A stretch of 64,000 nucleotides of DNA from Cheilinus undulatus (GCF_018320785.1 NC_054867.1:56534776-56598775), one strand, 5' to 3'. Counted from the stretch's first letter, positions 47,401-57,778 are shown. The notes: generated by a model not told the origin, from the sequence alone. Made by a program: numbers and translations.

Positions 47401-50400
47401 TCAGTGACTGGTTTATTCAGTAAGAACGTCAGTGACTGATTTATTCAGTAAGAACGTCAGTGACTGATTTATTCAGTAAGAACGTCAGTGACTGGTTTAT
47501 TCAGTAAGAACGTCAGTGACTGATTTATTCAGTAAGAACGTCAGTGACTGATTTATTCAGTAAGAACGTCAGTGACTGGTTTATTCAGTAAGAACGTCAG
47601 TGACTGATTTATTCAGTAAGAACGTCAGTGACTGATTTATTCAGTAAGAACGTCAGTGACTGATTTATTCAGTAAGAACGTCAGTGACTGATTTATTCAG
47701 TAAGAACGTCTGTGACTGATTTATTCAGTAAGAACGTCTGTGACTGATTTATTCAGTAAGAACGTCTGTGACTGATTTATTCAGTAAGAACGTCTGTGAC
47801 TGATTTATTCAGTAAGAACGTCTGTGACTGATTTATTCAGTAAGAACGTCAGTGACTGATTTATTCAGTAAGGACGTCTGTGACTGATTTATTCAGTAAG
47901 GACGTCAGTGACTGGTTTATTCAGTAAGAACGTCAGTGACTGATTTATTCAGTAAGAACATCACTGACTGATTTATTCAGTAAGAATGTCTGTGACTGAT
48001 TTATTCAGTAAGGACGTCAGTAACTGGTTTATTCAGTAAGAACGTCAGTGACTGATTTATTCAGTAAGAACGTCAGTGACTGATTTATTCAGTAAGAACG
48101 TCTGTGACTGATTTATTCAGTAAGGACGTCAGTGACTGGTTTATTCAGTAAGAACGTCAGTGACTGATTTATTCAGTAAGAACGTCAGTGACTGATTTAT
48201 TCAGTAAGAACGTCAGTGACTGATTTATTCAGTAAGAACGTCAGTGACTGATTTATTCAGTAAGAACGTCTGTGACTGATTTATTCAGTAAGAACGTCTG
48301 TGACTGATTTATTCAGTAAGAACGTCAGTGACTGATTTATTCAGTAAGAACGTCTGTGACTGAGTTATTCAGTAAGAACGTCAGTGACTGATTTATTCAG
48401 TAAGAACATCAGTGACTGATTTATTCAGTAAGAACATCAGTGACTGATTTATTCATTGTTTCACACTGTCTGTGACTGAACCATTTATTCAGTAAGAGCG
48501 TCAGTACTGATTTATTCAGTAAAGGCGTCAGTGACTGATTTATTCAGTAAGAACGTCAGTGACTGATTTATTCAGTAAGAACGTCTGTGACTGATTTATT
48601 CAGTAAGAACGTCTGTGACTGATTTATTCAGTAAGAACGTCTGTGACTGATTTATTCAGTAAGAACGTCAGTGACTGGTTTATTCAGTAAGAACGTCAGT
48701 GAGTCAGGTGGGTATGTGGTCAGGTAGGCAGGGAGGCTGAGCGGTCTACCTGGTGGTGTTTATCTGCTGTGGTCTCAGGTGAGGTCAGCTGACATGGAAG
48801 CTCCTCTCTGGCCTCTTCCTTCAGTTTAAAACTTTCTCTCTCATACTGTAAGGAGAATAAATAGACTTTAGGAAATCAGATCAGTGTTCTTCCTCTCAGG
48901 GACGTAGCTGGGTTTTAGGGCCCCCAGTAAGAATATCACACAGGGCTTCCCTGTCACAAGCTAGTCAAGCAACAACTGTGTCATTTTAACAAATATCTGA
49001 GCTTTTAAATGTATTTTTAACCGTAATTTCTGGATTTATGAGCTATATTTTTAAAATGGCTGTATTACATTTACTTGCATTGTTTCACACTGCTGGACTG
49101 AACCATTTGGACATTTCTGAAGGAGGAGCAGCCCCCCAGCAGTTTATTTCACTCTTTGTAACAGGTGTCAAACTCACGGCCTGGGGGCCAAATCCGGCCC
49201 ATGGAACGATTATATCCGGCCCGCAAGTTCATATCACCTTTGTGTTCTAAGTAGCCCACCAGTATGGCTGCAGATTTCCTCCAGTATAAAAATGTAAACT
49301 TCAGCTTGATTATTTAAAATATCTTTGTCAAGCCATAAAAATCTAAAAAAGTAAAGAGCAAGAAAAATTAGATACAAATTCAAGAATGTGGGGGAAGAAA
49401 TAATTTGTGTTTTTATTTCATATTTTCAATTATGCATCTCAAGATGACGACTCAGACTTATGATCTTGACTTTTCATTTCATACTTTAACCTTTACAACT
49501 CGTAAATTGGACTTTTTATATAATATTTTCATCTTTTAAGTTCCCAGTTTTAAATTTAAGTCATGGTTTGACCTTTTCAACTCCTTACTTTGGATTTTTA
49601 ATTCCATATTTTGACTTTTAAACACAGGTTTATTTTTTTCTCGTATTTTGACATTTTGAATTTATATTTTTTTACCTTTAATATCATATTTTGACCTTTT
49701 ACACTCCCAATTTTGAATTTAAATCATATTTTTAACTTTTTAAGTCATCATTTTGAATTCTAGCTCATATTTCGACATTTGTAACTCCTTATTTTGGCCT
49801 TTTTATCCAGCATCTTGAACGATCAGACTCACAATTTAAAATTTTAAGACATAATTGACTTTTAAACTCATGATTTCAAATTTGATCTTGGATTTTTTAC
49901 CTTCCAAACTTATGATTTCTACTTTCTCCTTGTATATTTGCTCTTTAAAAACATTTATTTTTCTATTTTTAATATCCTGTTCTGATCTTTTGAACTGATA
50001 AATTGGAATTTTTGCCTCAGATTTGAGCTTTTAAACTTTACATTTTACTTTTATTGAATTTCCAAATGATTTATCATCAGTGCTGTTTTTTTCATGTTTT
50101 ATCACAGGTGAAAATGAGGTTGACAGGTATGTTTAAATGTGGACCCAGTTAGGCCCTCAGGTTAGACCTGAATCCAGAATCCGGCCCCTGCTGTGACTGA
50201 GTCTGACTCTCCTGCTCCATGTGATACAAATTTCTGACTGTTGACCAATTCATTTAGTTTCTTTTGGTTCAATAATTAATAAAAGAAAAAATAAATAAAA
50301 ACACACTTTTCATTTCAGGCTTCCCAAGGGCCGTCCCAACTATAGGCCCGCCCATCCCTACAGTGGGCCCACCAGTCCCTACTGTGGGCCCGCCCGTCCC

Positions 50401-53400
50401 TACTATAGGCCCGCCCGTCCCTACAGTGGGCCCGCCCGTCCCTACTATAGGCCCGCCCGTCCCTACTGTGGGCCCACCAGTCCCTACTGTGGGCCCGCCC
50501 GTCCCTACTGTGGGCCCACCTGTCCCTACTGTGGGCCCGCCCGTCCCTACTATAGGCCCGCCCGTCCCTACTGTGGGCCCACCAGTCCCTACTGTGGGCC
50601 CGCCCGTCCCTACTGTGGGCCCACCTGTCCCTACTGTGGGCCCGCCCGTCCCTACTGTGGGCCCACCTGTCCCTACTGTGGGCCCGCCCGTCCCTACTAT
50701 AGGCCCGCCCGTCCCTACTGTGGGCCCACCAGTCCCTACTGTGGGCCCGCCCGTCCCTACTGTGGGCCCACCTGTCCCTACTGTGGGCCCGCCCGTCCCT
50801 ACTGTGGGCCCACCTGTCCCTACTGTGGGCCCGCCCGTCCCTACTGTGGGCCCACCTGTCCCTACTGTGGGCCCGCCCATCCCTACTGTGGGCCCGCCCG
50901 TCCCTACTGTGGGCCCACCTGTCCCTACTGTGGGCCTGCAAGTCCCTACTGTGGGCCCGCCCATCCCTACTGTGGGCTCGCCCGTCCCTACTGTGGGCCC
51001 ACCCGTCCCTACTGTGGGCCCGCCCGTCCCTACTGTGGGCCCACCTGTCCCTACTGTGGGCCCGCCCATCCCTACTGTGGGCCCACCTGTCCCTACTGTG
51101 GGCCCACGTGTCCCTACTGTGGGCCTGCAAGTCCCTACTGTGGGCCCGCCCATCCCTACTGTGGGCCCGCCCATCCCTACTGTGGGCTCGCCCGTCCCTA
51201 CTGTGGGCCTGGTAATCAGGACCCTCCCCCATGTTACGCCCAGGCTTCCTTTATCAAACCACAAACACATTCTTTTGCCTGGCCCTCATCATGTGCATGC
51301 TGTGGCATCCATTCAGCAGAAGAGGGCGCTGTAGTCAGAATCTGATCCCTGTAACCATGACTGATGCTTCATAGTGTCACGCTTGATTCTGTAATGATGA
51401 AAGTTTTCAGGGTCTAAATTGTGATTGGCCGTGTGTTTGGTCAGAGGTGAGATCAGGCCTTCATCTGTTTATTCAGGCTGTCGCTCTTTGAACGCCATAT
51501 TCCCTGTTTAGTAGAGTATTGAAATGTTTTCCCTCGTGTGTTACTTTTGAATCATCACTATGGCAACAGTAATAATATTGTCTTAAGCCTGTGCTTGTGC
51601 ACACATACGAGCGGTTGTGTGTTTGGTACCTCTTTGTAGGCCTCGGTCAGGAAGCCCCACTTATTAGGCCAGATGTTCGCTGCATCCTTCTCCATTTTAA
51701 CGTGTGCTTTCCTAAAGACAGAGCAAACAGATAAATGAACCTTCCAACCAATCTCATCATGTGGAGTCTGCTATAACATAGCTAAAACAACATTTCAGAA
51801 AGACTTGGGGACCTCTGTAATATGAAACTGATGCTCCAGATAGACTGTCATGTCCATGATATATTTCACATCCATCTGGGTAAGAGGCCCAACCCTTCCA
51901 GTCCTCAGCTTTTTTAACCCTTGTGTCTCTGCTGCCGTGGTTCCACCAGCTGTGTGTAAGTTCAAACCTAGTCAGACCGAAGTTCTGAGTTTACGCTCTC
52001 CTAACGTTTAAGGTGTTGCACCAGCTTTAGGCTTAGGTTCTAACTTAAATCTTACACCTACCCCCTGCTAGGTGTAGAGTCCTCCGTAGAATACGTCGGT
52101 CACAGAGATAGCTCTGAAACACGTGGTCACCCAGAGGGTGGCGAGGACTTGAGGATTTTACCGGGGATTTGGTGTCAGCACTGCGTTCTCCATGATCAGT
52201 AACTGTTGTTTTCCATGAGTGGAGATCACTTCCACCGTCCACGGTTATATTATCTCCTGTTATTAGAGACTCCACCACTAGATGTCAGTGTTGTTTTATA
52301 CTGGCTCTAGGTTTAGGCTAACCTTGTTAATCAGATGGATACGCCCTATCCGTGTTTCTCTCTAGTGAATCCATCTTCAAAGCTCCTGCCTGAACCGTTT
52401 GGGCCCGGTTAGAAAATGACAGGACCAATCAGCGACGAGGGGCGGTACTTTCAGGCGTGGCGGAGTCGTGACGTAAACAAGCAGCAGCAAGAGCTGGTGC
52501 AGAGATGGAGGAAGAGGTTAGCGTGGATGCTGCTAAAGCGCCAGTTTGATCAGAACTGGACGACATCTCTTCATTAAAAGAAGAACAAAGAACAGCAGTG
52601 AGCTGTTTTCTTTTCAAAATCCACAAAAGTTGTGTACTAACATGTCTACAGTCGCCATGGTTACCGTCATTCCTGCGCATGCGCAGCTCAAGAGCGGCTG
52701 CGTCCTGTGTTTTGTTGCTCTGATTGGCTGTAGAGATGTGACTGACAGAACGTTCATCCAATCACACTCCAAGTTTTTTCAAAGCCTCTGCCTTTTCTCA
52801 GACGTTTCCTACTGAAGCTTTCTCAGATGGACGTGTGGAACTAATCCATCTGGAGTGTCAGGTTAGGTTCAGGCTGTAGGCTTCACAACACTCACACGGG
52901 AAAAATGCTTTTTTATATTTTTCATCCACGCTGGATGCTATCATATTATCATGATAGTCAAGCAGTTTTTTTTTTTTTTTTTTTTTTCGAAAAAGCAGTT
53001 AAGGGTTCAGTCCTTCACAAATGTATCAGACCAGCTGTCATCTCTGTCAGAGACCATCCAGCATCATGGAGTGCTTTAATGCGGACTCTTTCATTTTCAG
53101 TCAGCTCTCCACGTTTTACCATTTTGAACAGGAATGAGGAATTTCAAACTGAATTCACCCAAATGTGAGCCAACTCACTGGGCTTCTCTGAGAAGTCAGA
53201 AATGAATCAAGCATAACATTCAACCACTAAAACTCATTTTTCTCTTCAGGAATGACAGTAAATAACTATAATCTGACACATTCATCAGAAATATTAATGT
53301 GCTTTACTGTTTTTCAGGGGGTTTTTGTAAATCAGTCAATTGTAAAATTCATAATTTCATTCAATAATTCTATTTTAACATTAAAAATATCACTGGGTTA

Positions 53401-54607
53401 AAGAGCTTCTACATGTTGGTGTATTAACCATCAAAATGACTTTGGTAATTACCAATGCTGTTAATTTAGGGCAGCTGTGAAACCTGACTGTGGTTAGGGT
53501 TAGGGTGCTCTAATACATCTGTTAAGCTCTGTATAGGATCAAAAATGGCATTTGAAGGGTTAATTTTTAATGCGATTCATTAAATCATGATATAAATCAG
53601 TCAAGAACCCCTTCATGAAGAAACTGGGAAAAAAAGTTTGGAAAAATATTGATCTCTCATAAATTTTTTCCATTTTAAAGGTCAAACTACAAACTTTGTA
53701 GTTAACAAACTGAAAGTAACTTTTAAGGGTTAAACTCATTCTGTCTGCTGAAATAGACAAACCATGACACGTCACACTGACAGAGGAGGAAGATCACGAC
53801 TACAGTGATAAAGTAAAAGTACAGATACTCTGAATTACTGAAGGAGAAGAAAAATACTGATTCAAAAATGTACTTTTGTTGTTTTTGACCAAAAATGGAA
53901 AAACAGTCATTTTTCTGTTTTTTCCATTTTTGGTCAAAAAAAAAAAAAAAAGAATGAGAGTTTCTCTCGTTTTTTAAAGTCTGGTCTCAACCAGGAAATG
54001 GATCTGAAAATACTTTGACCCCCTTTATAAAGAACAAGCTGACTGCTAATCCGTGGCAATCGCTATGATGAACTTTAGTGAGTTGGCATTCCCCATCAGT
54101 GTGAAACTAAGTTCAGACCATTCCTGTGTGAATGAGATAAATCAGTCAAGACAGAGAAAGCAACTGGAGATTCCTGAAAACCAAACTGTCAGCTATTACC
54201 TCTGCATATCAGAAATTCACAGCTTTCTTCCACAACACACGACTAAAATATGAACATGAATAAGAATTGCTTTGCATTTTTCAAACATGTGGATGTAAAT
54301 TTAAATAAAAGACTGTCCCTCTTAGTCTTTTCTGTGGATAGATATAGACACATATGAACAGACATTTAGTAAAAAGCATGCAGATATGATGTTTAATCCA
54401 CAACTCTAAACCTCTTAACTTTTTCGCATTGACTTATGGTCCAGTGTAACTGCGATATTTTTCAGTATTTTAGATAGTCAATAACAGTGATTAGATATAA
54501 AAAACCTATAAAGCAGAGTTAATGAAATGCAGTAGTCAGCAGTTTTACCAGATTTCATCCTGATGAACAAAGTTAACGGGTTCAGATGTTCTCAGAGAAT
54601 CCGCCAT
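44313..54607 (-). CDS. cimip1: cimip1 (C20orf85 orthologue): ciliary microtubule inner protein 1, 4 coding exons
   Basis: CIMIP1 is a small protein of motile cilia found on the inner face of axonemal doublet microtubules. Exons on the minus strand are 54607-54549, 51711-51630, 48845-48750 and 44468-44313. All junctions are GT-AG and phases agree, giving 130 residues against 137 in human. Diagnostic matches to the mammalian family are VHQDEIWK near residue 15, [16 protein letters not shown] near 33-47, and [18 protein letters not shown] near 82-99, followed by a basic tail with KELGW before the stop. No signal peptide or membrane segment is visible. The middle exon (residues 48-79, Glu/Lys-rich) is poorly conserved. 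Introns are packed with minisatellites and transposons. Two X-box-like motifs upstream fit RFX control of a ciliary gene. Expression and exon borders have not been tested. Confidence 0.88.
44708..48710. repeat. 28-bp minisatellite, ~140 copies, in cimip1 intron 3
   Basis: The 28-base unit is gaacgtcagtgactgattta followed by ttcagtaa. Copies vary at a few sites: aacgtc/gacgtc/acatc, agtgac/tgtgac/actgac, and gattta/ggttta/gagtta. The array fills almost all of cimip1 intron 3. It is uniform except for an interruption at about 48,453-48,512. Read on the minus (sense) strand, nearly every unit holds AATAAA. Confidence 0.98.
48453..48512. other. foreign interruption in the 28-bp array
   Basis: Here the register breaks with cattgtttcacactgtctgtgactgaaccattt, followed by irregular units. 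The two halves, cattgtttcacactg and gactgaaccattt, also occur at 49,079-49,108, about 600 bases away and outside the array. Confidence 0.8.
48750..48845 (-). CDS. cimip1: cimip1 coding exon 3
   Basis: 96 bases, exactly 32 codons ([15 protein letters not shown]... to DKHHQ). Acceptor is CTCCTTACAG|TATGAG and donor is CACCAG|GTAGAC. It lies only about 45 bases from the end of the 28-bp minisatellite. Confidence 0.8.
49162..50214 (+). mobile_element. hAT-like element in cimip1 intron 2
   Basis: The left end CAGGTGTCAAACTCACGGCC and the right end ...TGAGTCTGACTCTCCTG are inverted relatives of a terminus common in fish genomes (gtgtcaaactcaaggcc type). The interior is a degenerate series of words like catattttgacttttaa. 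No target-site duplication was clear and no coding capacity is seen. Confidence 0.6.
50332..51210. repeat. 21-bp G+C-rich minisatellite, ~42 copies, in cimip1 intron 2
   Basis: The unit is ccctactgtgggcccgcccgt, with common variants cccacctgt, cccaccagt, cccatc and tactatag. Because 21 is a multiple of three and the unit has no stop in several frames, open frames of more than 300 codons arise on both strands (for example a PTVGPPV heptad). These are artefacts. Higher-order blocks of two to six units recur. Confidence 0.97.
51630..51711 (-). CDS. cimip1: cimip1 coding exon 2
   Basis: 82 bases completing Trp20 and encoding residues 21-47, with the family signature WPNKWGFL. Acceptor is TCTTTAG|GAAAGC and donor is AAAGAG|GTACCA. 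Confidence 0.88.
51712..53007. other. cimip1 intron 1, unique part
   Basis: No exon or clear element is seen. A short T run lies at 52,966-52,987 just before dispersed repeat copy B. A CTCF-like word is at 52,275-52,289. Confidence 0.4.
53008..53534 (+). repeat. dispersed repeat, copy B
   Basis: Near-identical to 31,762-32,294 in the same orientation, with a short extra piece (gagtgctttaatgc) near 53,070 and small losses near 53,310 and 53,430. It lies in cimip1 intron 1. Confidence 0.85.
53535..54548. other. cimip1 intron 1, no further feature
   Basis: A+T-rich sequence. A hairpin of aaaatggaaaaacag against ctgttttttccatttt near 53,890-53,935 is the only structure noted. Confidence 0.4.
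54549..54607 (-). CDS. cimip1: cimip1 coding exon 1
   Basis: Encodes [19 protein letters not shown] plus two bases of Trp20. Donor is ATCTG|GTAAAA. The open frame continues upstream through a (CA)n tract but has no other ATG, so this start is preferred; +4 is G. Confidence 0.85.
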
Positions 54608-54620
54608 CTGTCCTGACCTT

Positions 54621-54627
54621 CCTGTGT

Positions 54628-54658
<31 letters not shown>

Positions 54659-54667
54659 GGTGTGTGG
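54621..54667. repeat. (TG)n microsatellite in the cimip1 upstream region
   Basis: About 20 TG dinucleotides with a few breaks, starting 14 bases before the cimip1 start codon. Confidence 0.95.
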
Positions 54668-54733
54668 CTTTTTCTTTCTCAGCTCGGCTAATGTTTCACC
54701 TGAGTGTAGCTCACACTGACAGACCTGTTTACC

Positions 54734-54789
54734 GTCGTCATGGAGACGGAATTCCCTGACACACTGATCACCTCTGTAACCGTGGTGAC
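54734..54789 (-). promoter_or_regulatory. cimip1: two X-box-like (RFX) motifs upstream of cimip1
   Basis: GTCGTCATGGAGAC at 54,734-54,747 fits the degenerate X-box consensus RYYNYY-N1-3-RRNRAC at every position. GTAACCGTGGTGAC at 54,776-54,789 fits GTNRCC-N2-RGYAAC with one mismatch. X-boxes bound by RFX factors drive ciliary genes and usually lie within a few hundred bases of the start, as here (127-182 bases). Binding is not shown. Confidence 0.6.
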
Positions 54790-54990
54790 GCTGGGAAGGA
54801 ACCACCGGAGGGCAACGAGGGGTCACAAAACTTTGAGTTTTCAATCTGTGAGGTGGAGCGTACCATTCTGATCCAGACGGTCATGAAGTAGTTTACCAAC
54901 ATCCTGGGACAGATCCAGGACCCCCGAAACTACATAGACGAGAAAACAAACATGAACGTTAAACCCCAACTCCAAAAAAGTTAGTGTAAG

Positions 54991-55685
54991 GGTCCGGTCT
55001 CTGGGTTTATCAGGGTCCAGTTTCTGGCTTTATCAGGGTCCAGTCTCTGGGTTTATCAGGGTCCAGTCTCTGGTTTATCCGGGTCCAGTCTCTGGGTTTA
55101 TCAGGGTCCATCCTCTGGGTTTATCAGGGTCCATCCTCTGGGTTTATCAGGGTCCAGTCTCTGGTTTATCAGGGTCCAGTCTCTGGGTTTATCAGGGTCC
55201 AGTCTCTGGGTTTATCAGGGTTCAGTCTCTGGGTTTATCAGGGTCCAGTCTCTGGGCTTATCAGGGTCCAGTCTCTGGGTTTATCAGGGTCCAGTCTCTG
55301 GGTTTATCAGGGTTCAGTCTCTGGGTTTATCAGGGTCCAGTCTCTGGGTTTATCAGGGTCCAGTCTCTGGGCTTATCAGGGTCCAGTCTCTGGGTTTATC
55401 AGGGTCCAGTCTCTGGGCTTATCAGGGTCCAGTCTCTGGGCTTATCAGGGTCCAGTCTCTGGGCTTATCAGGGTCCAGTCTCTGGGCTTATCAGGGTCCA
55501 GTCTCTGGGTTTATCAGGGTCCAGTCTCTGGGCTTATCAGGGTCCAGTCTCTGGGCTTATCAGGGTCCAGTCTCTGGGTTTATCAGGGTCCAGTCTCTGG
55601 GTTTATCAGGGCCCAGTCTCTGGGCTTATCAGGGTCCAGTCTCTGGGTTTATCAGGGTCCAGTCTCTGGGCTTATCAGGGTCCAT
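54991..55685. repeat. 23-bp minisatellite, ~30 copies, upstream of cimip1
   Basis: The unit is gtccagtctctgggtttatc plus agg, with variants tttatc/cttatc, agtc/atcc and occasional single-base deletions. It begins about 380 bases upstream of the cimip1 start codon. One very similar 23-mer is present as single copy at 23,268-23,290. Confidence 0.97.
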
Positions 55686-55908
55686 AGTGGGCCTGATTGA
55701 AACCCCTGAGTTAATAAATGAATGGGTTTGGCTGAAAACTTTTGTCCATGTTGTGAAGGATTGAAATTACATTTTAAACATTTTTAAATTTTTAAAGCAA
55801 TTTGTCCACTCAGATAACTAAATCTATAACATCATAATATTTAGAGTCATTCACACTAAACTGTCTAAAACATCCCTTGGTTTTAAACTGTCCTGTTTGT
55901 GAGATGAT

Positions 55909-56146
55909 GCTTTATCAAACATGTTTAATAAACATGTTTTATTAAACATGTTTTATTAAACACGCTTTGTTAAACACACTTTATTTAACATGCTTTATTA
56001 AACATGTTTTATTAAACGTGTTTTATTAAACATGTTTTATTAAACACGCTTTGTTAAACACACTTTATTTAACATGCTTTATTAAACGTGTTTTATTAAA
56101 CGTGTTTTATTAAACGTGTTTTATTAAACATGTTTTATTGAACATG
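55909..56146. repeat. short-unit array of tttattaaacatg/cacg words, left
   Basis: Runs of 12-13 base words such as ttttattaaacatg and ctttattaaacacg, some in opposite orientation (tttaataaacatg). It is related to the array at 57,489-57,760. Confidence 0.85.
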
Positions 56147-57488
56147 TGTGAAAGCTGCAGCTCAAAGTGAAAACACTCCCCTCTGTAGGTGGGCACAGGT
56201 ACAGCATCCTGCCTCTCTAAGGTCAGGTGTGGTAATGAGTGCTCTCTTTGTCTGAAGCTGGGCAGCAGTGTGGCAGGACTGTCTGGTGTGTGCAGGTAAG
56301 GGAAAGCCTTGGGGAGACACAATGACTTGATCATAGTTAGATATCTAGGAATTGAATGATTTCCTGTGCATTTAGATTTGGTGAAGCCGTCTATTGATTG
56401 ATCCGGATTGAAGCATGTTTTGTAGAATTTTACATTGAGAAGGTAGGCTATAAATAAGAGGTCTGTGGGTTTGATTGTAGACTTTTTGCTAATAATATCA
56501 TTCATTCCCTAGGAAGTCTGCCCCCCCCCCCATTTGAGCCAGAGTAGCCAGCCTGTTTGACTCTCCCCAGTCAGGGCCCCAGATTGAGCAAAGGTAACCT
56601 AGACTGGCATGGGAAGGTAGGAGGGTTATCACCCTCTGAGGTATGTTAGTTGGTTTATGATTTTCACTGATGTTTTCTTAATTACAGATTTACTTTGCCA
56701 GACTGCTGCTTTGCCATTGCCTTCACCTTCCCTGATTTGCCCTGACCAGCTTGGCTTTGCTGGAGTCAGTCTTCAGACTGTTTAATTTTGCTTGTTTAGG
56801 ATGTTAACACAGATTTAATTATTGGTTCATGGATGCCAATTCAGACTATTGTTCCAACTTATGTAAGAATACTTCACTGTGAACTTGTTTATTTATGACC
56901 CACATGGTGCTGGATAATTGTCTTTTGGTACACACCTTGACTATTTAATATCTGTTACCCTTTAGTGAGCCTGAACCAGCTGAGACTCACATTGTTTTAT
57001 TTTATTCTGTTACAGAGGCATGAGCTGGGGGAGTACACGTGGGGTCCACAGGTTTGCATGCGGTGTGGTAGGTCTGGTGGTTATCACTTGCATGTCTTGT
57101 AGACTTATTTCTCTTGCAGTATAGATTTGCAGTGTTGGAGTTCACGGCGGTGCTCATGTGGTGGTACGATAGAATCTCCCTGCAGTAAGTGCCCTGTAGG
57201 ACAGGAGTTTATTTCAAATTCTCACGCTAGCTTTTAATTGTAGTGATATGGATTTAACCTTACAAAGTTGTGGAAATAAAATTGATTGTTCTTACTAATT
57301 GTTTCCTTTTTCTTTTAGGGACTTTTTATTGAGAGTCTTATTAATTATAAATAAAAACATCCTACTTGTGAATCAAATGCACGTCTCCTGCTTCCCTTGA
57401 ATCTGTAAATTTGCCTGTGTCAACACATTTGAAGTAAGGGTCGTCCCCTGGACCAGGACTTTATTCAGACCTTATGTGTCTGGTCACA
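56147..57488. other. unclassified 1.3 kb segment between two related arrays
   Basis: This non-repetitive segment is bracketed by the two tttattaaacacg arrays, as if inserted into one array. A 131-codon minus-strand frame at 56,505-56,110 shows no recognisable family. The right part has several AATAAA words, splice-like sites and a C run at 56,521-56,532. An LTR or other element is possible, but I could not find matching ends. Confidence 0.4.
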
Positions 57489-57760
57489 AACGCTTTATTA
57501 AACACGCTTTATTAAACACGTTTAATAAACACGCTTTATTAAACACGTTTAATAAACACGCTTTATTAAACACGCTTTATTAAACACGTTTAATAAACAC
57601 GCTTTATTAAACACGTTTAATAAACACGCTTTATTAAACACGTTTAATAAACACGCTTTATTAGACATGTTTATCAAACATATTTATTAAACATATTTAA
57701 TAAACACGCTTTATTAAACATGTTTATTAAACATGTTTATTAAACATGCTTTGTTTAACA
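57489..57760. repeat. short-unit array of tttattaaacacg words, right
   Basis: Repeats of aaacacgctttattaaacac and gtttaataaacacgc in alternating orientation, changing to aaacatgtttatt at the right end. Confidence 0.85.
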
Positions 57761-57778
57761 TGCAATGATGGTGCTTGT

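Noticed and set aside
44708..48710. CRISPR-like regular repeats
   Set aside because: Units are contiguous 28-mers with no unique spacers, in a vertebrate intron. The same holds for the 73-, 52-, 23- and 21-bp arrays.
50269..51334. Open frames of more than 300 codons on both strands with PTVGPPV or AHSRDGR heptads
   Set aside because: They are the 21-bp minisatellite read in different frames. The same DNA is open in three frames at once, and the array sits in a cimip1 intron.
54850..54950. Plus-strand stretch (EVERTILIQTVMK, stop, FTNILGQIQDP) as a divergent gene exon
   Set aside because: It has an in-frame stop, no convincing splice sites and only a faint S100-like feel.
56147..57488. Solo LTR of an endogenous retrovirus
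   Set aside because: AATAAA and splice-like words are present, but no TG...CA ends, target-site duplication or primer-binding site could be identified.
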